A DNA stretch of 64,000 nt. Source: CAYSDH01 sp964429805 (GTDB lineage: Bacteria > Bacteroidota > Bacteroidia > Flavobacteriales_D > JABDKJ01). The stretch lies in NCBI GenBank assembly GCA_964429805.1, contig CAYSDH010000008.1, positions 1 through 64,000 of the forward strand, written 5' to 3'. The position numbers and the translations under genes were made by a program. Below the pieces are notes generated by a model. That model saw only the letters and a list, made by a program, of their open reading frames with translations, made no database searches and was not told the DNA's origin. Positions 34,974-42,421 of this stretch are shown here, one piece after another (positions within the stretch are counted from its first letter, which is position 1; the number at the start of each line of letters is the position of its first letter).

Positions 34974-36319
34974 TACAGCGAGAAGATTTCTTTGAGGCTT
35001 TTTCTAGCCGATTTTAGTTCTTTTTGAAAGGCATTATTGTAATGCTTAACTATAGAACCTTCGTATTTCCGATAAAATTCGGGGTCGAAGTTTGCATTTC
35101 GAAGATGGCTAACTACGTAGTCCATGCTTTGTCCTTCAGTCAACCATCGATCTATTACCTCATGTCTGATTCTAATGCCGAAGACATTCATACCTATAAA
35201 GAGACCTGAACCTTGATGGTAATTTATTCTAAGAGAAATTTTTCCTTCGGGGTGCTCCCAGTAGTAATGCGCTTCCTCTTCTCTTGGCTTGGCAAAAACC
35301 CAACCATATGTCTGATACTCTATATCCAGAAACTTTGCCGAGTTAAACCAATGCCCTGGCAGATAAGCCGTTCGTTTTCCGGTCAGAGTATGCGCAAGAG
35401 TCTCTCCCATCATGCGGCCTGTGTACCAGACTTGCTCTAAGGTTCTTCGACCATTGATAGACTCTTTAAACTGGGCACAGTCACCAAGCGCATAGACATC
35501 AGGCTGGCTAGTTTCTAAAAACTCATTGACCATAATGCCTCGTTCACAGGCAATACCGCTCTCTTTTAAAAAATCAATATTTGGGCTCACGCCTGCCGTT
35601 AGACCAACCAACTCACAGCTAATCTCTTCTCCTTCTTTAGTTACCACAGCCCTCGCTCGTCCATTTTCATCAGCTAAGACTTCTGCCATCTCCGTAGATG
35701 TCCGCAAATCGATGTGATGTTCACGCATGTGACGCATCACTAATTCTGACTCTTCTTTTGGCAGAACATTTCCCCAAAAGTGACTCTCTCTGACTAGAAA
35801 TGTGACGGGGATGCCTCGGCTCATTAGCATTTCGGCCAACTCAATTCCTATTAATCCTCCGCCAACTATTACCGCTCGCTTTACTCGCTGCGGCTTGCCA
35901 TAGGGGTCCGTGTTTTCTTCAAGAGTCTTTAAGTCTTGAGCGCTGTATAGGCCTTGTACCCCTTTGAGGTCTTGGCCAGGCCAGCCAAACTTGTTTGGTT
36001 TTGAGCCAACGGCAAGTACCAATTTGTCATAGGTGATTGACTTACCGCTTGAGGTCTTCAGCACCTTTGTCGCGTAGTCTATTTCCTTCACGTAAGCCTG
36101 TAAAAGGTCTATTCTGTTTTTAGCCCAGAACCAATCTTCATAAGGCTGAGTGTGCTCAAACTTCATGTGTCCCATGTACACATACATGAGTGCCGTCCGT
36201 GAAAAGAAGTAGGGAGTCTCTGCAGAGATGACTAATATCTCATCATCACTTTTCTTTCTGACATGACGCGCGGTGGTTATTCCCGACACACCATTTCCTA
36301 TTATGACAATTTTTCCCAT
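34973..36319 (-). CDS. FAD-dependent pyridine-nucleotide oxidoreductase
   Basis: Flavoprotein of the NAD(P)H:rubredoxin/nitrite-reductase-type reductase family, 448 residues from ATG 36319 (IVIIGNGVSGITTARHVRK); the longer frame begins at 36340. FAD-binding GNGVSG, the NAD-binding VIVGGGLIGIELAEML, and VYALGDCAQF near the C-terminal FAD site are clear. I see no redox-active Cys pair, so it is not a thioredoxin- or lipoamide-type enzyme. First gene of the operon, coupled to a polyferredoxin, which suggests it feeds or accepts electrons from it. Confidence 0.88.
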   Translation of the reverse strand: MGKIVIIGNGVSGITTARHVRKKSDDEILVISAETPYFFSRTALMYVYMGHMKFEHTQPYEDWFWAKNRIDLLQAYVKEIDYATKVLKTSSGKSITYDKLVLAVGSKPNKFGWPGQDLKGVQGLYSAQDLKTLEENTDPYGKPQRVKRAVIVGGGLIGIELAEMLMSRGIPVTFLVRESHFWGNVLPKEESELVMRHMREHHIDLRTSTEMAEVLADENGRARAVVTKEGEEISCELVGLTAGVSPNIDFLKESGIACERGIMVNEFLETSQPDVYALGDCAQFKESINGRRTLEQVWYTGRMMGETLAHTLTGKRTAYLPGHWFNSAKFLDIEYQTYGWVFAKPREEEAHYYWEHPEGKISLRINYHQGSGLFIGMNVFGIRIRHEVIDRWLTEGQSMDYVVSHLRNANFDPEFYRKYEGSIVKHYNNAFQKELKSARKSLKEIFSL

Positions 36320-36385
36320 TAGTGAAACGAAGAAAGCCAATTAATAAGGATTTCGCGCATTATGTCACTTGTAAGTTTGGAAACT

Positions 36386-36416
36386 AAAAAATCCCCGACT
36401 GATGAAGTCGAGGATT
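36386..36416 (-). terminator. Terminator of the cupredoxin gene
   Basis: AATCCCCGACT (36390-36400), loop GATGA, AGTCGAGGATT (36406-36416) form an 11-base hairpin with one mismatch. The A run at 36386-36391 gives the T tract on the minus strand. It lies 27 bases past the stop of the secreted cupredoxin gene. Confidence 0.8.
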
Positions 36417-36443
36417 CTCTATAAAGTGTTTAAGATTTAGAAC

Positions 36444-37064
36444 TTAGTCTTTAAACAGTTGCTTCACGCCAACACCTTCATTGGTAAAGACAGAAACAGA
36501 ATATAAACCTGAGCTTAATTCAAATGTGCTTAGATAGATCTTATTCATCGCGCCATTAAATCTCTCAGAAAACACGAGTCTACCGTGAACATCTCTTAGC
36601 TCTACTCGGTCAATCACTTCTGAACTTTCAACAGCCAATCTATCTACAACCGGATTAGGATAAAGTCCGACCTCAACAGCAGGTAGCTCATTCAGTGAGT
36701 TTGGTATAACTACAGTGATCACACCAAATTGTGTTGACGAATGATTTCCTTGAGTACAGTGAAATCCATACTCACCTGGCTCGTTAAACACATACTCAAA
36801 CTCCCAAGGCGCAGGCGTAGGCACTCCACTTGAAAAGAACTCTGGGTTGTCTGGAAAGTCATCTTCTCCCCCATGGACATTGTGTGTTCCTTGAGTATTG
36901 ATAAATCTAACTGTATCACCAACATTGATGGTCAACATGTTAGGCACGTACGAAGGAGCTGGATTACCAAAGCCTCCACCAGCGGCAATTATTTCATAAG
37001 AAGTCTGTGCCGTAGCGCTTAAGCTGATGACACATACAGTAAGGATAGTAAAAAGTATTTTCAT
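36444..37064 (-). CDS. Secreted cupredoxin with T9SS tail
   Basis: A 206-residue secreted protein. After the signal peptide (LTVCVISLSATAQ), residues 25-120 form a plastocyanin-like cupredoxin: INVGDTVRFIN, TQGTHNVHGG, EFEYVFNEPG and YGFHCTQGNHSS. Likely copper ligands are His61 or His64, Cys103 and His108; an axial Met is not visible. Residues 130-206 are a type IX sorting domain (VGLYPNPVVDRL). It would be exported beyond the outer membrane as a small electron carrier or copper binder. Single gene, upstream of a terminator. Confidence 0.88.
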   Translation of the reverse strand: MKILFTILTVCVISLSATAQTSYEIIAAGGGFGNPAPSYVPNMLTINVGDTVRFINTQGTHNVHGGEDDFPDNPEFFSSGVPTPAPWEFEYVFNEPGEYGFHCTQGNHSSTQFGVITVVIPNSLNELPAVEVGLYPNPVVDRLAVESSEVIDRVELRDVHGRLVFSERFNGAMNKIYLSTFELSSGLYSVSVFTNEGVGVKQLFKD

Positions 37065-37216
37065 AGGACTGATTTTAATTAGGCCACAAAGATGACGAAT
37101 TTACTTGCGTTGCAGCAGTGGCATAACTACCATAATTGACATCCTATTATTAGTTGTTTGCTGGTTAGACACGAATGCAAATTTGTGTTGCGAACGATTA
37201 GTTTTACCATTGACTC

Positions 37217-37789
37217 GTGGATGAGCTGATTGAAAAAATAAAAGGCAGCATTGCGCTCAGTGCTGATGCTGAGCAACACCTCCGGTCTATCGCACAAGAG
37301 AAAATTGCTTCAAAAGGATCGGTGCTCATCCGTCAAGGGCAATCGGTAGACAAGGAATACCTGGTCACGAAGGGTTGCCTGCGATCATTCTGTGTCGACA
37401 AGAATGGCAAAGAACACACCTTGCAATTTGCCATTAAGAACTGGTGGATGAGTGATTACATAGCCATCCATACTGATGAATATGCAACACTGACGATCGA
37501 ATGTCTTACTGATGCCACAGTAATTGAGTTCAGCACCGCAGCACTGGATGGAACACTCAAACTATTCCCAGAATTCGAGCCTTTTCAACGGTCTCTCTTG
37601 GAGCGACATGTGGTGAGCTTGCACAAAAGAATCTTGAATCAACTGCAATTGACTGCCACTGAGAGGTATGACCTATTCCTAGCAGAATACCCTGATATTG
37701 AACAGTATTGTCGCAATTATCATATCGCCTCATACTTAGGCGTTACCCAAGAGAGCTTGAGCCGCATAAGAGCTGAAAGGTCGAAGTGA
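37217..37789 (+). CDS. Crp/Fnr-family transcriptional regulator
   Basis: A 190-residue cyclic-nucleotide-binding-domain regulator. The beta-roll is readable (GSVLIRQGQSVDKEYLVTKG, LRSFCVDKNGKEHTLQF, TIECLTDATVIEF) and the C-terminal helix-turn-helix HIASYLGVTQESLSRIRAE is complete. The N-terminus and missing phosphate-cassette Arg place it with the Bacteroidota Crp-like group that may not bind cAMP. The start is GTG 37217. It stands 70 bases upstream of a nitroreductase and a DJ-1 gene on the same strand, which it may control. Confidence 0.88.
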   Translation: MDELIEKIKGSIALSADAEQHLRSIAQEKIASKGSVLIRQGQSVDKEYLVTKGCLRSFCVDKNGKEHTLQFAIKNWWMSDYIAIHTDEYATLTIECLTDATVIEFSTAALDGTLKLFPEFEPFQRSLLERHVVSLHKRILNQLQLTATERYDLFLAEYPDIEQYCRNYHIASYLGVTQESLSRIRAERSK

Positions 37790-37862
37790 ACTATTTCTTA
37801 CCATAGGTCATTTTTTAGTGCTACGGATGGATCGAGCTTTGTGTTCCACTAAAAGGAATACA

Positions 37863-38495
37863 ATGAACTACATCGAGATGCTCACTAAGCGCTATGCTAC
37901 CAAAGCTATGAATGGCCAAGTAGTACCGCAAGATAAAATTGACAACATTCTAGAAGCCATCAGGTTGGCTCCTACTTCAAGCGGATTGCAGCCTTTTGAA
38001 ATTTTTGTCATCACCGACAAAGAGGTCAAAGCCAAGATCAGAGAGATTGCTTGGAATCAATCTCCTGTTACTGATTGCTCACATTTACTCGTCTTTGCTG
38101 CATGGGATAACTATACGGCAGATAGGATCAATCATATGTTCGATCTCACAAATGAGATCAGGGGATTCAAAAATGAAGGCTGGGAGAATTACCGTCAGAT
38201 GTTACTAGATGGTTATCCAAAGCGTGATGCAGAAACAAACTTCGAGCATGCAGCTCGTCAAACCTATATCGCCTTCATGTCGGCCATTGCGCAAGCAGCA
38301 TTTGAAGGCGTGGATTCCACACCAATGGAAGGCTTTGACCCAAGTGCTCTGAATGAGATACTAAAGCTAAGAAAGAAAGGCCTGCGCAGCACGCTCTTAC
38401 TCCCCATCGGCTATAAGGATGAAGAAAACGATTGGTTAGCGAAGCTCGTCAAAGTGAGAAAACCCATGAAGGAATTAGTAAATCACATCTATTAG
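37863..38495 (+). CDS. NAD(P)H nitroreductase (NfsB-like)
   Basis: FMN-dependent nitroreductase-family oxidoreductase, 210 residues from ATG 37863 (MNYIEMLTKRYATKAMNG). Family elements include the RYATK FMN-phosphate region, APTSSGLQPFEIFVI, and the C-terminal LLLPIGYKDEENDW loop. It would reduce quinones, nitro compounds or similar electrophiles in the cytoplasm. The stop falls eight bases before the DJ-1 start at 38504, so the two are one transcript. Confidence 0.9.
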   Translation: MNYIEMLTKRYATKAMNGQVVPQDKIDNILEAIRLAPTSSGLQPFEIFVITDKEVKAKIREIAWNQSPVTDCSHLLVFAAWDNYTADRINHMFDLTNEIRGFKNEGWENYRQMLLDGYPKRDAETNFEHAARQTYIAFMSAIAQAAFEGVDSTPMEGFDPSALNEILKLRKKGLRSTLLLPIGYKDEENDWLAKLVKVRKPMKELVNHIY

Positions 38496-38503
38496 ATAAA
38501 AAC

Positions 38504-39406
38504 ATGATTAAGAAAATCTTACTCGGACTAGCAGGCTTCATTCTACTTGTCTGCATTGCTCTATACGTCACGACCAGACCGACACAAGAAGCAGATGGCT
38601 CCTATAGTCCTTCAACTTTTGCATTGAAGGTCGGGACTGTTCAGAAGACCGATTATGAAAATGTGGAATACGCAAAATATCAAGGTGATCGATCAAAGAT
38701 CCTTGTGATCTTCACCGAGCAAAAGAACCTCGAAATGCAGAATGGCACATTGTTTTCTACGGGAAATCATCCTGTGGAAGCCTTGCTGCCAATGCTTCAT
38801 CTGAAGAATGCAGGTTTTGACTTTGAAATAGTCACTCCAACTGGAAAGCCGGTGGTGTTTGAAATGTGGGCTTTTCCAAATGAGGACGAGCATGTAAAGG
38901 CGATCTACAATGAACTGAAGCCAAAATTTGAGAAGCCTAGAAACCTTCAAGACTTCATTAATGCATCACCTTCCGAGACTAGCTCATATGCGGCCGTTTT
39001 TGTGCCGGGCGGACATGGAGCCATGATCGGAATTCCTGAAGATCGAAACGTTGGAAAGGCATTGAGTTGGGCGCATCAAAACGATCTCTTCACCATAAGC
39101 CTTTGTCACGGACCAGGCTCATTCTTGTCGACTGCCCTCGATGGTCAAAAGTTCCTGTACGAAGGCTACAAAATGGCGGTATTTCCTGATGCGGTGGATG
39201 CACAGACGCCCATGGTCGGCTATCTACCTGGCAATATGACCTCGGGTGTAAGTGAAAAGCTGAAGAGTCTAGGAGCCAATGTGGTCAACTCAGAGTCTGA
39301 CGATACAGTTGTCCTAGATCGAAAACTGATCACTGGAGCAAGTCCTTTGGCTTCAAACAACTTAGGGAAGCTCGCTGCTGAAACCCTCTTGAAAGAGCTG
39401 AAATAG
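38504..39406 (+). CDS. Membrane-anchored DJ-1/PfpI (Hsp31-type) protein
   Basis: A 300-residue class I glutamine-amidotransferase-like protein of the DJ-1/Hsp31 group. An N-terminal hydrophobic segment (ILLGLAGFILLVCIALYVT) suggests a membrane anchor or signal. The core has FVPGGHGAMIGIPED and the nucleophile elbow SLCHGPGSF (Cys). Hsp31-type members act as glyoxalase III or protein deglycases in other bacteria; the activity here is inferred only. Starts eight bases after the nitroreductase, followed by a strong terminator. Confidence 0.87.
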   Translation: MIKKILLGLAGFILLVCIALYVTTRPTQEADGSYSPSTFALKVGTVQKTDYENVEYAKYQGDRSKILVIFTEQKNLEMQNGTLFSTGNHPVEALLPMLHLKNAGFDFEIVTPTGKPVVFEMWAFPNEDEHVKAIYNELKPKFEKPRNLQDFINASPSETSSYAAVFVPGGHGAMIGIPEDRNVGKALSWAHQNDLFTISLCHGPGSFLSTALDGQKFLYEGYKMAVFPDAVDAQTPMVGYLPGNMTSGVSEKLKSLGANVVNSESDDTVVLDRKLITGASPLASNNLGKLAAETLLKELK

Positions 39407-39434
39407 AAATTACTGTTTATCCTAATTACTGAAG

Positions 39435-39480
39435 AGCATGGCTCGTGGATTCACTGAATTTGCGAGCCATGCTTTTTTAT
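39435..39480 (+). terminator. Terminator after the Crp-nitroreductase-DJ-1 cluster
   Basis: AGCATGGCTCG (39435-39445) and CGAGCCATGCT (39463-39473) form an 11-base perfect stem with a 17-base loop, followed by T tract to about 39480. Confidence 0.88.
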
Positions 39481-39607
39481 GGTGGGTAGGGAAAGCTGAA
39501 AGCCATCAAAGAATCAGGATACAGCTTACCGAATAATTGACGTACTTGGTGGAGTCTCGTTTCTCGTGTGGCACGTGCCATACATTCGTTACGTTTAACT
39601 TTGCCCT

Positions 39608-40621
39608 ATGCGCCTTGTGAAGCTGCCTTTCTTTATTGTCATCATACTCCTTCAGGCGCACTGCGCGCACATGCCCATGTCAGACCAAATCAAAATCAAT
39701 GGAGTAAGCCTAGAAGCCCCGAGTAAAGAGATAGATGGGCAAGTGATGACCCAAGTGAAAGAGCAAGTTGCCGCAAACTGGGTGTGCTTGATGCCGTATG
39801 CGTATAGTAAAGAAGATGAAACCAACATCGGTTTTGACCTCCCTTGGCAGTGGTGGGGTGAGCGCGAAGAAGGCATCGCAGTATGCGCTGCACAGGCCAA
39901 AGCTCAACACTTGAAGATTATGCTCAAGCCTCATTTATGGATCGGTTGGGGAAGTTTCACTGGAGATCTCGACTTTGATAATGCAGCAGAATGGGACACT
40001 TGGAATGAGAGTTACCGTGCCTACATATTGAAGTATGCTCGCCTGGCAGAAGAACATCAGATCGACTTGTTTTGTATCGGCACTGAATTAAAAACACCTG
40101 TAAAAAGAAACCCAGAATTTTGGACTTCACTCATTGATGAAGTGCGCGCAGTCTATTCTGGATTAATCACCTACGCGGGAAATTGGGACAGCTACAAAGA
40201 CTTTCCATTTTGGAATAAGCTCGATTACATTGGCGTGGATGCCTACTTCCCTGTATCAGAAGAACAGACTGCCTCTGTTGATTCATGTGCTGCCGGATGG
40301 GAAAAGTGGGCCGATGAACTGAGCCGCATTTCAGATGCGATGGGTAAAAAAATCTTGTTTACAGAATACGGATATCGCAGTGTAGACTTCTGCGCAAAAA
40401 AACCTTGGGACACTTCTGGAAGTGACAACTTAAACAATGCTTCCCAGGCCAATGCGCTTGAAGGACTCTATCAAAGAGTTTGGAAAAAGGATTGGTTAGC
40501 TGGTGGCTTCATCTGGAAATGGCATGATGACAGCCATCGAAATGAAGAGAGACAGGGTAGCCGATTTACACCTCAAGGAAAAGAGGCCGAAGCAGTGGTC
40601 AAGAAATATTATAAACAATAG
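39608..40621 (+). CDS. GH113-like glycosidase lipoprotein
   Basis: A 337-residue TIM-barrel glycosidase like GH113 (mannanase-type, clan GH-A). It has a lipoprotein-type signal (FFIVIILLQAHC, Cys19). Key stretches: MLKPHLWIGWGSFTGD, FCIGTELK with the acid/base Glu160, YIGVDAYFP, and LFTEYGYRS with the nucleophile Glu253. It ends GFIWKWHDDSH. Substrate is likely a beta-mannan or related glycan, not proven. No glycan-locus partners adjoin it; the next gene is convergent. Confidence 0.85.
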   Translation: MRLVKLPFFIVIILLQAHCAHMPMSDQIKINGVSLEAPSKEIDGQVMTQVKEQVAANWVCLMPYAYSKEDETNIGFDLPWQWWGEREEGIAVCAAQAKAQHLKIMLKPHLWIGWGSFTGDLDFDNAAEWDTWNESYRAYILKYARLAEEHQIDLFCIGTELKTPVKRNPEFWTSLIDEVRAVYSGLITYAGNWDSYKDFPFWNKLDYIGVDAYFPVSEEQTASVDSCAAGWEKWADELSRISDAMGKKILFTEYGYRSVDFCAKKPWDTSGSDNLNNASQANALEGLYQRVWKKDWLAGGFIWKWHDDSHRNEERQGSRFTPQGKEAEAVVKKYYKQ

Positions 40622-40624
40622 GTC

Positions 40625-41683
40625 TTACTGAATGATCAGCGGGCTAGACCAGCTCCTTGCACCGTCACTCAGTATAAGTTGATAATGACCCGGTAACAGC
40701 GTGCCTATATGAAGGTTTGCTCCGTTTGAGTCTCTGTCAACGTCAATTTTCATGGTTCTTCCAGCCAGATCACACATGCTGATTTCTAGACCATTGAGGT
40801 CATCAGATTGCACTCTGACCATCTCCGTGGCTGGATTAGGAAACATCTGCACATCTACTCTTAAAAGATCTGAAAGTCCATCTGGCAAAACAGGATTATC
40901 AGCGCGATAACGGGCCGTGGTATTAAAGTCACCGATTGCGACCTCCAACACCGGCTGTACCTCCGCTGGGCTTAACCATTTATATGTTACTTGACCGACT
41001 TGCTCAAATGCAAAGCCTTGACCAAGCGCATCTGTATACACCGAGTCGTAAGAATCTATGGTGACTTTGAGTTTTAACACATCATAGGTAGCATCTGGCA
41101 GAATAAGAGTACCCCAGCCTTCTACCTCAGTTGTACGGTCTAACTCACTGCCGTAATAACCAATGGCAGGAAGTTGATTCTCGTTTGCTGAAATTCCTGA
41201 AAACACGTCTCCCATATTCAAGGGAAACTCATAAATCCAGTCAATAGGCATGTTACGCACGGATGAGGGTATACCACTAATATTTGCCCCATAACCGACT
41301 TCTCTATATCCGGCTTCATCTACCTTGTAATAGGTGTAAGAATCTGAAAAAGAGACAAAACCCAAGTTGACGTCAGGCTGAGTCAAGGCGCAGTCAGCGC
41401 TATAGTCTGGATATAAAAAGTCGTTATTAAAGAAAAACTGATAGGCAAAAGGTGTGGACTCCACACTGACAAAAGTGTCGGCATCAAAGGATTCAGCTTC
41501 AAGATACGAGTAGTCCCAAGTCATGTTAGCTCCGGTACTTGTGTGATCGTTGGTACCCGCATCAACAGAGGTCGCAAAGGGGAAAACATCGCCTTCTGCT
41601 GGCATGTGAGTCTCGTCAATTTGAACTTGAGCAGTGCAGATCACTGAGACCGCCAATGAAAGAGCGAGGCTTAAAATTCTCAT
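40625..41683 (-). CDS. Secreted hypothetical protein with T9SS tail
   Basis: A 352-residue secreted protein. Signal peptide (LALSLAVSVICTAQ) and a type IX sorting domain at the C-terminus (VDVQMFPNPATEMVRVQS onward; YQLILSDGARSWSSPLIIQ). The middle (30-270) is beta-rich and carries no motif I recognise; ANMTWDYSYLEAE and LNMGDVFSGISANE resemble unannotated Bacteroidota T9SS proteins. It converges on the GH113-like gene with three bases between the stops. No clear terminator. Confidence 0.75.
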   Translation of the reverse strand: MRILSLALSLAVSVICTAQVQIDETHMPAEGDVFPFATSVDAGTNDHTSTGANMTWDYSYLEAESFDADTFVSVESTPFAYQFFFNNDFLYPDYSADCALTQPDVNLGFVSFSDSYTYYKVDEAGYREVGYGANISGIPSSVRNMPIDWIYEFPLNMGDVFSGISANENQLPAIGYYGSELDRTTEVEGWGTLILPDATYDVLKLKVTIDSYDSVYTDALGQGFAFEQVGQVTYKWLSPAEVQPVLEVAIGDFNTTARYRADNPVLPDGLSDLLRVDVQMFPNPATEMVRVQSDDLNGLEISMCDLAGRTMKIDVDRDSNGANLHIGTLLPGHYQLILSDGARSWSSPLIIQ

Positions 41684-41770
41684 AGCTTAGGATTTAAGAA
41701 TTCTAAAGTTACCAGAATAAGTGCCATACTATACATAATATAGAGGCTCTATTTTAGTTTACTTTACAGC

Positions 41771-42415
41771 ATGAATAAAAGGTTTTCCCTCCTGATATTG
41801 ACTTGCCTGCTGATTTTCAGTGGGCTGCAGTCGCAGAATGTCATTCAGTTCTCTGGAATAGTAGTTACTGGAGACAGCCTAAACTCAGTACCGTACACCA
41901 ATATTATAGTAGAGAATACCAACAGAGGTACAACCTCTGACTTTTTTGGCTACTTCTCTTTCGTGGCCCAAGAGAGTGATACTATCGTCTTTTCGGCCGT
42001 GGGTTTTAGACAGAGTCGGTTTATCATACCAGACAGTATGGCTGATAATCGCTACTCGCTCATTCAGGTGCTATTTAAAGATACAGTCGAACTGGGAGAA
42101 GTAGTCATTTACCCATGGCCTTCGAAAGAGGCGTTTAAGGAAGCATTTCTCAATGCCCGCCCCGCTGATGATGACTATCAGCGTGCGGCTAACAATCTTG
42201 AACCATCCAAGATGCTCGTTATGATGGAGACCATGAGTAATGACGGTTACTCCAATTATAAAACGGGTATGGAACAATATTACAGTCAACTTTACTATTC
42301 TGGTCAGGCCCCACCTATGAATCTCTTCAATCCGATTGCCTGGGCATCATTTATAGACGCACTGAAAACAGGAAAACTGAAGGACCCCAAGAAACAAGAC
42401 GTGTCAGGTTATTGA
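41771..42415 (+). CDS. Carboxypeptidase-regulatory-like domain protein
   Basis: A 214-residue secreted protein. Signal peptide (LLILTCLLIFSGLQSQ) followed by a carboxypeptidase-D-regulatory-like beta-sandwich (25-120; FSGIVVTGDSLNSVPYTNI, GYFSFVAQESDTIVFSAVGF). The rest (SKEAFKEAFLNARPADDDYQ, LNFDPIAWASF region) is a conserved Bacteroidota extension of unknown role. It is six bases upstream of a TonB receptor, probably in one transcript. Confidence 0.8.
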   Translation: MNKRFSLLILTCLLIFSGLQSQNVIQFSGIVVTGDSLNSVPYTNIIVENTNRGTTSDFFGYFSFVAQESDTIVFSAVGFRQSRFIIPDSMADNRYSLIQVLFKDTVELGEVVIYPWPSKEAFKEAFLNARPADDDYQRAANNLEPSKMLVMMETMSNDGYSNYKTGMEQYYSQLYYSGQAPPMNLFNPIAWASFIDALKTGKLKDPKKQDVSGY

Positions 42416-42421
42416 CGTAGT

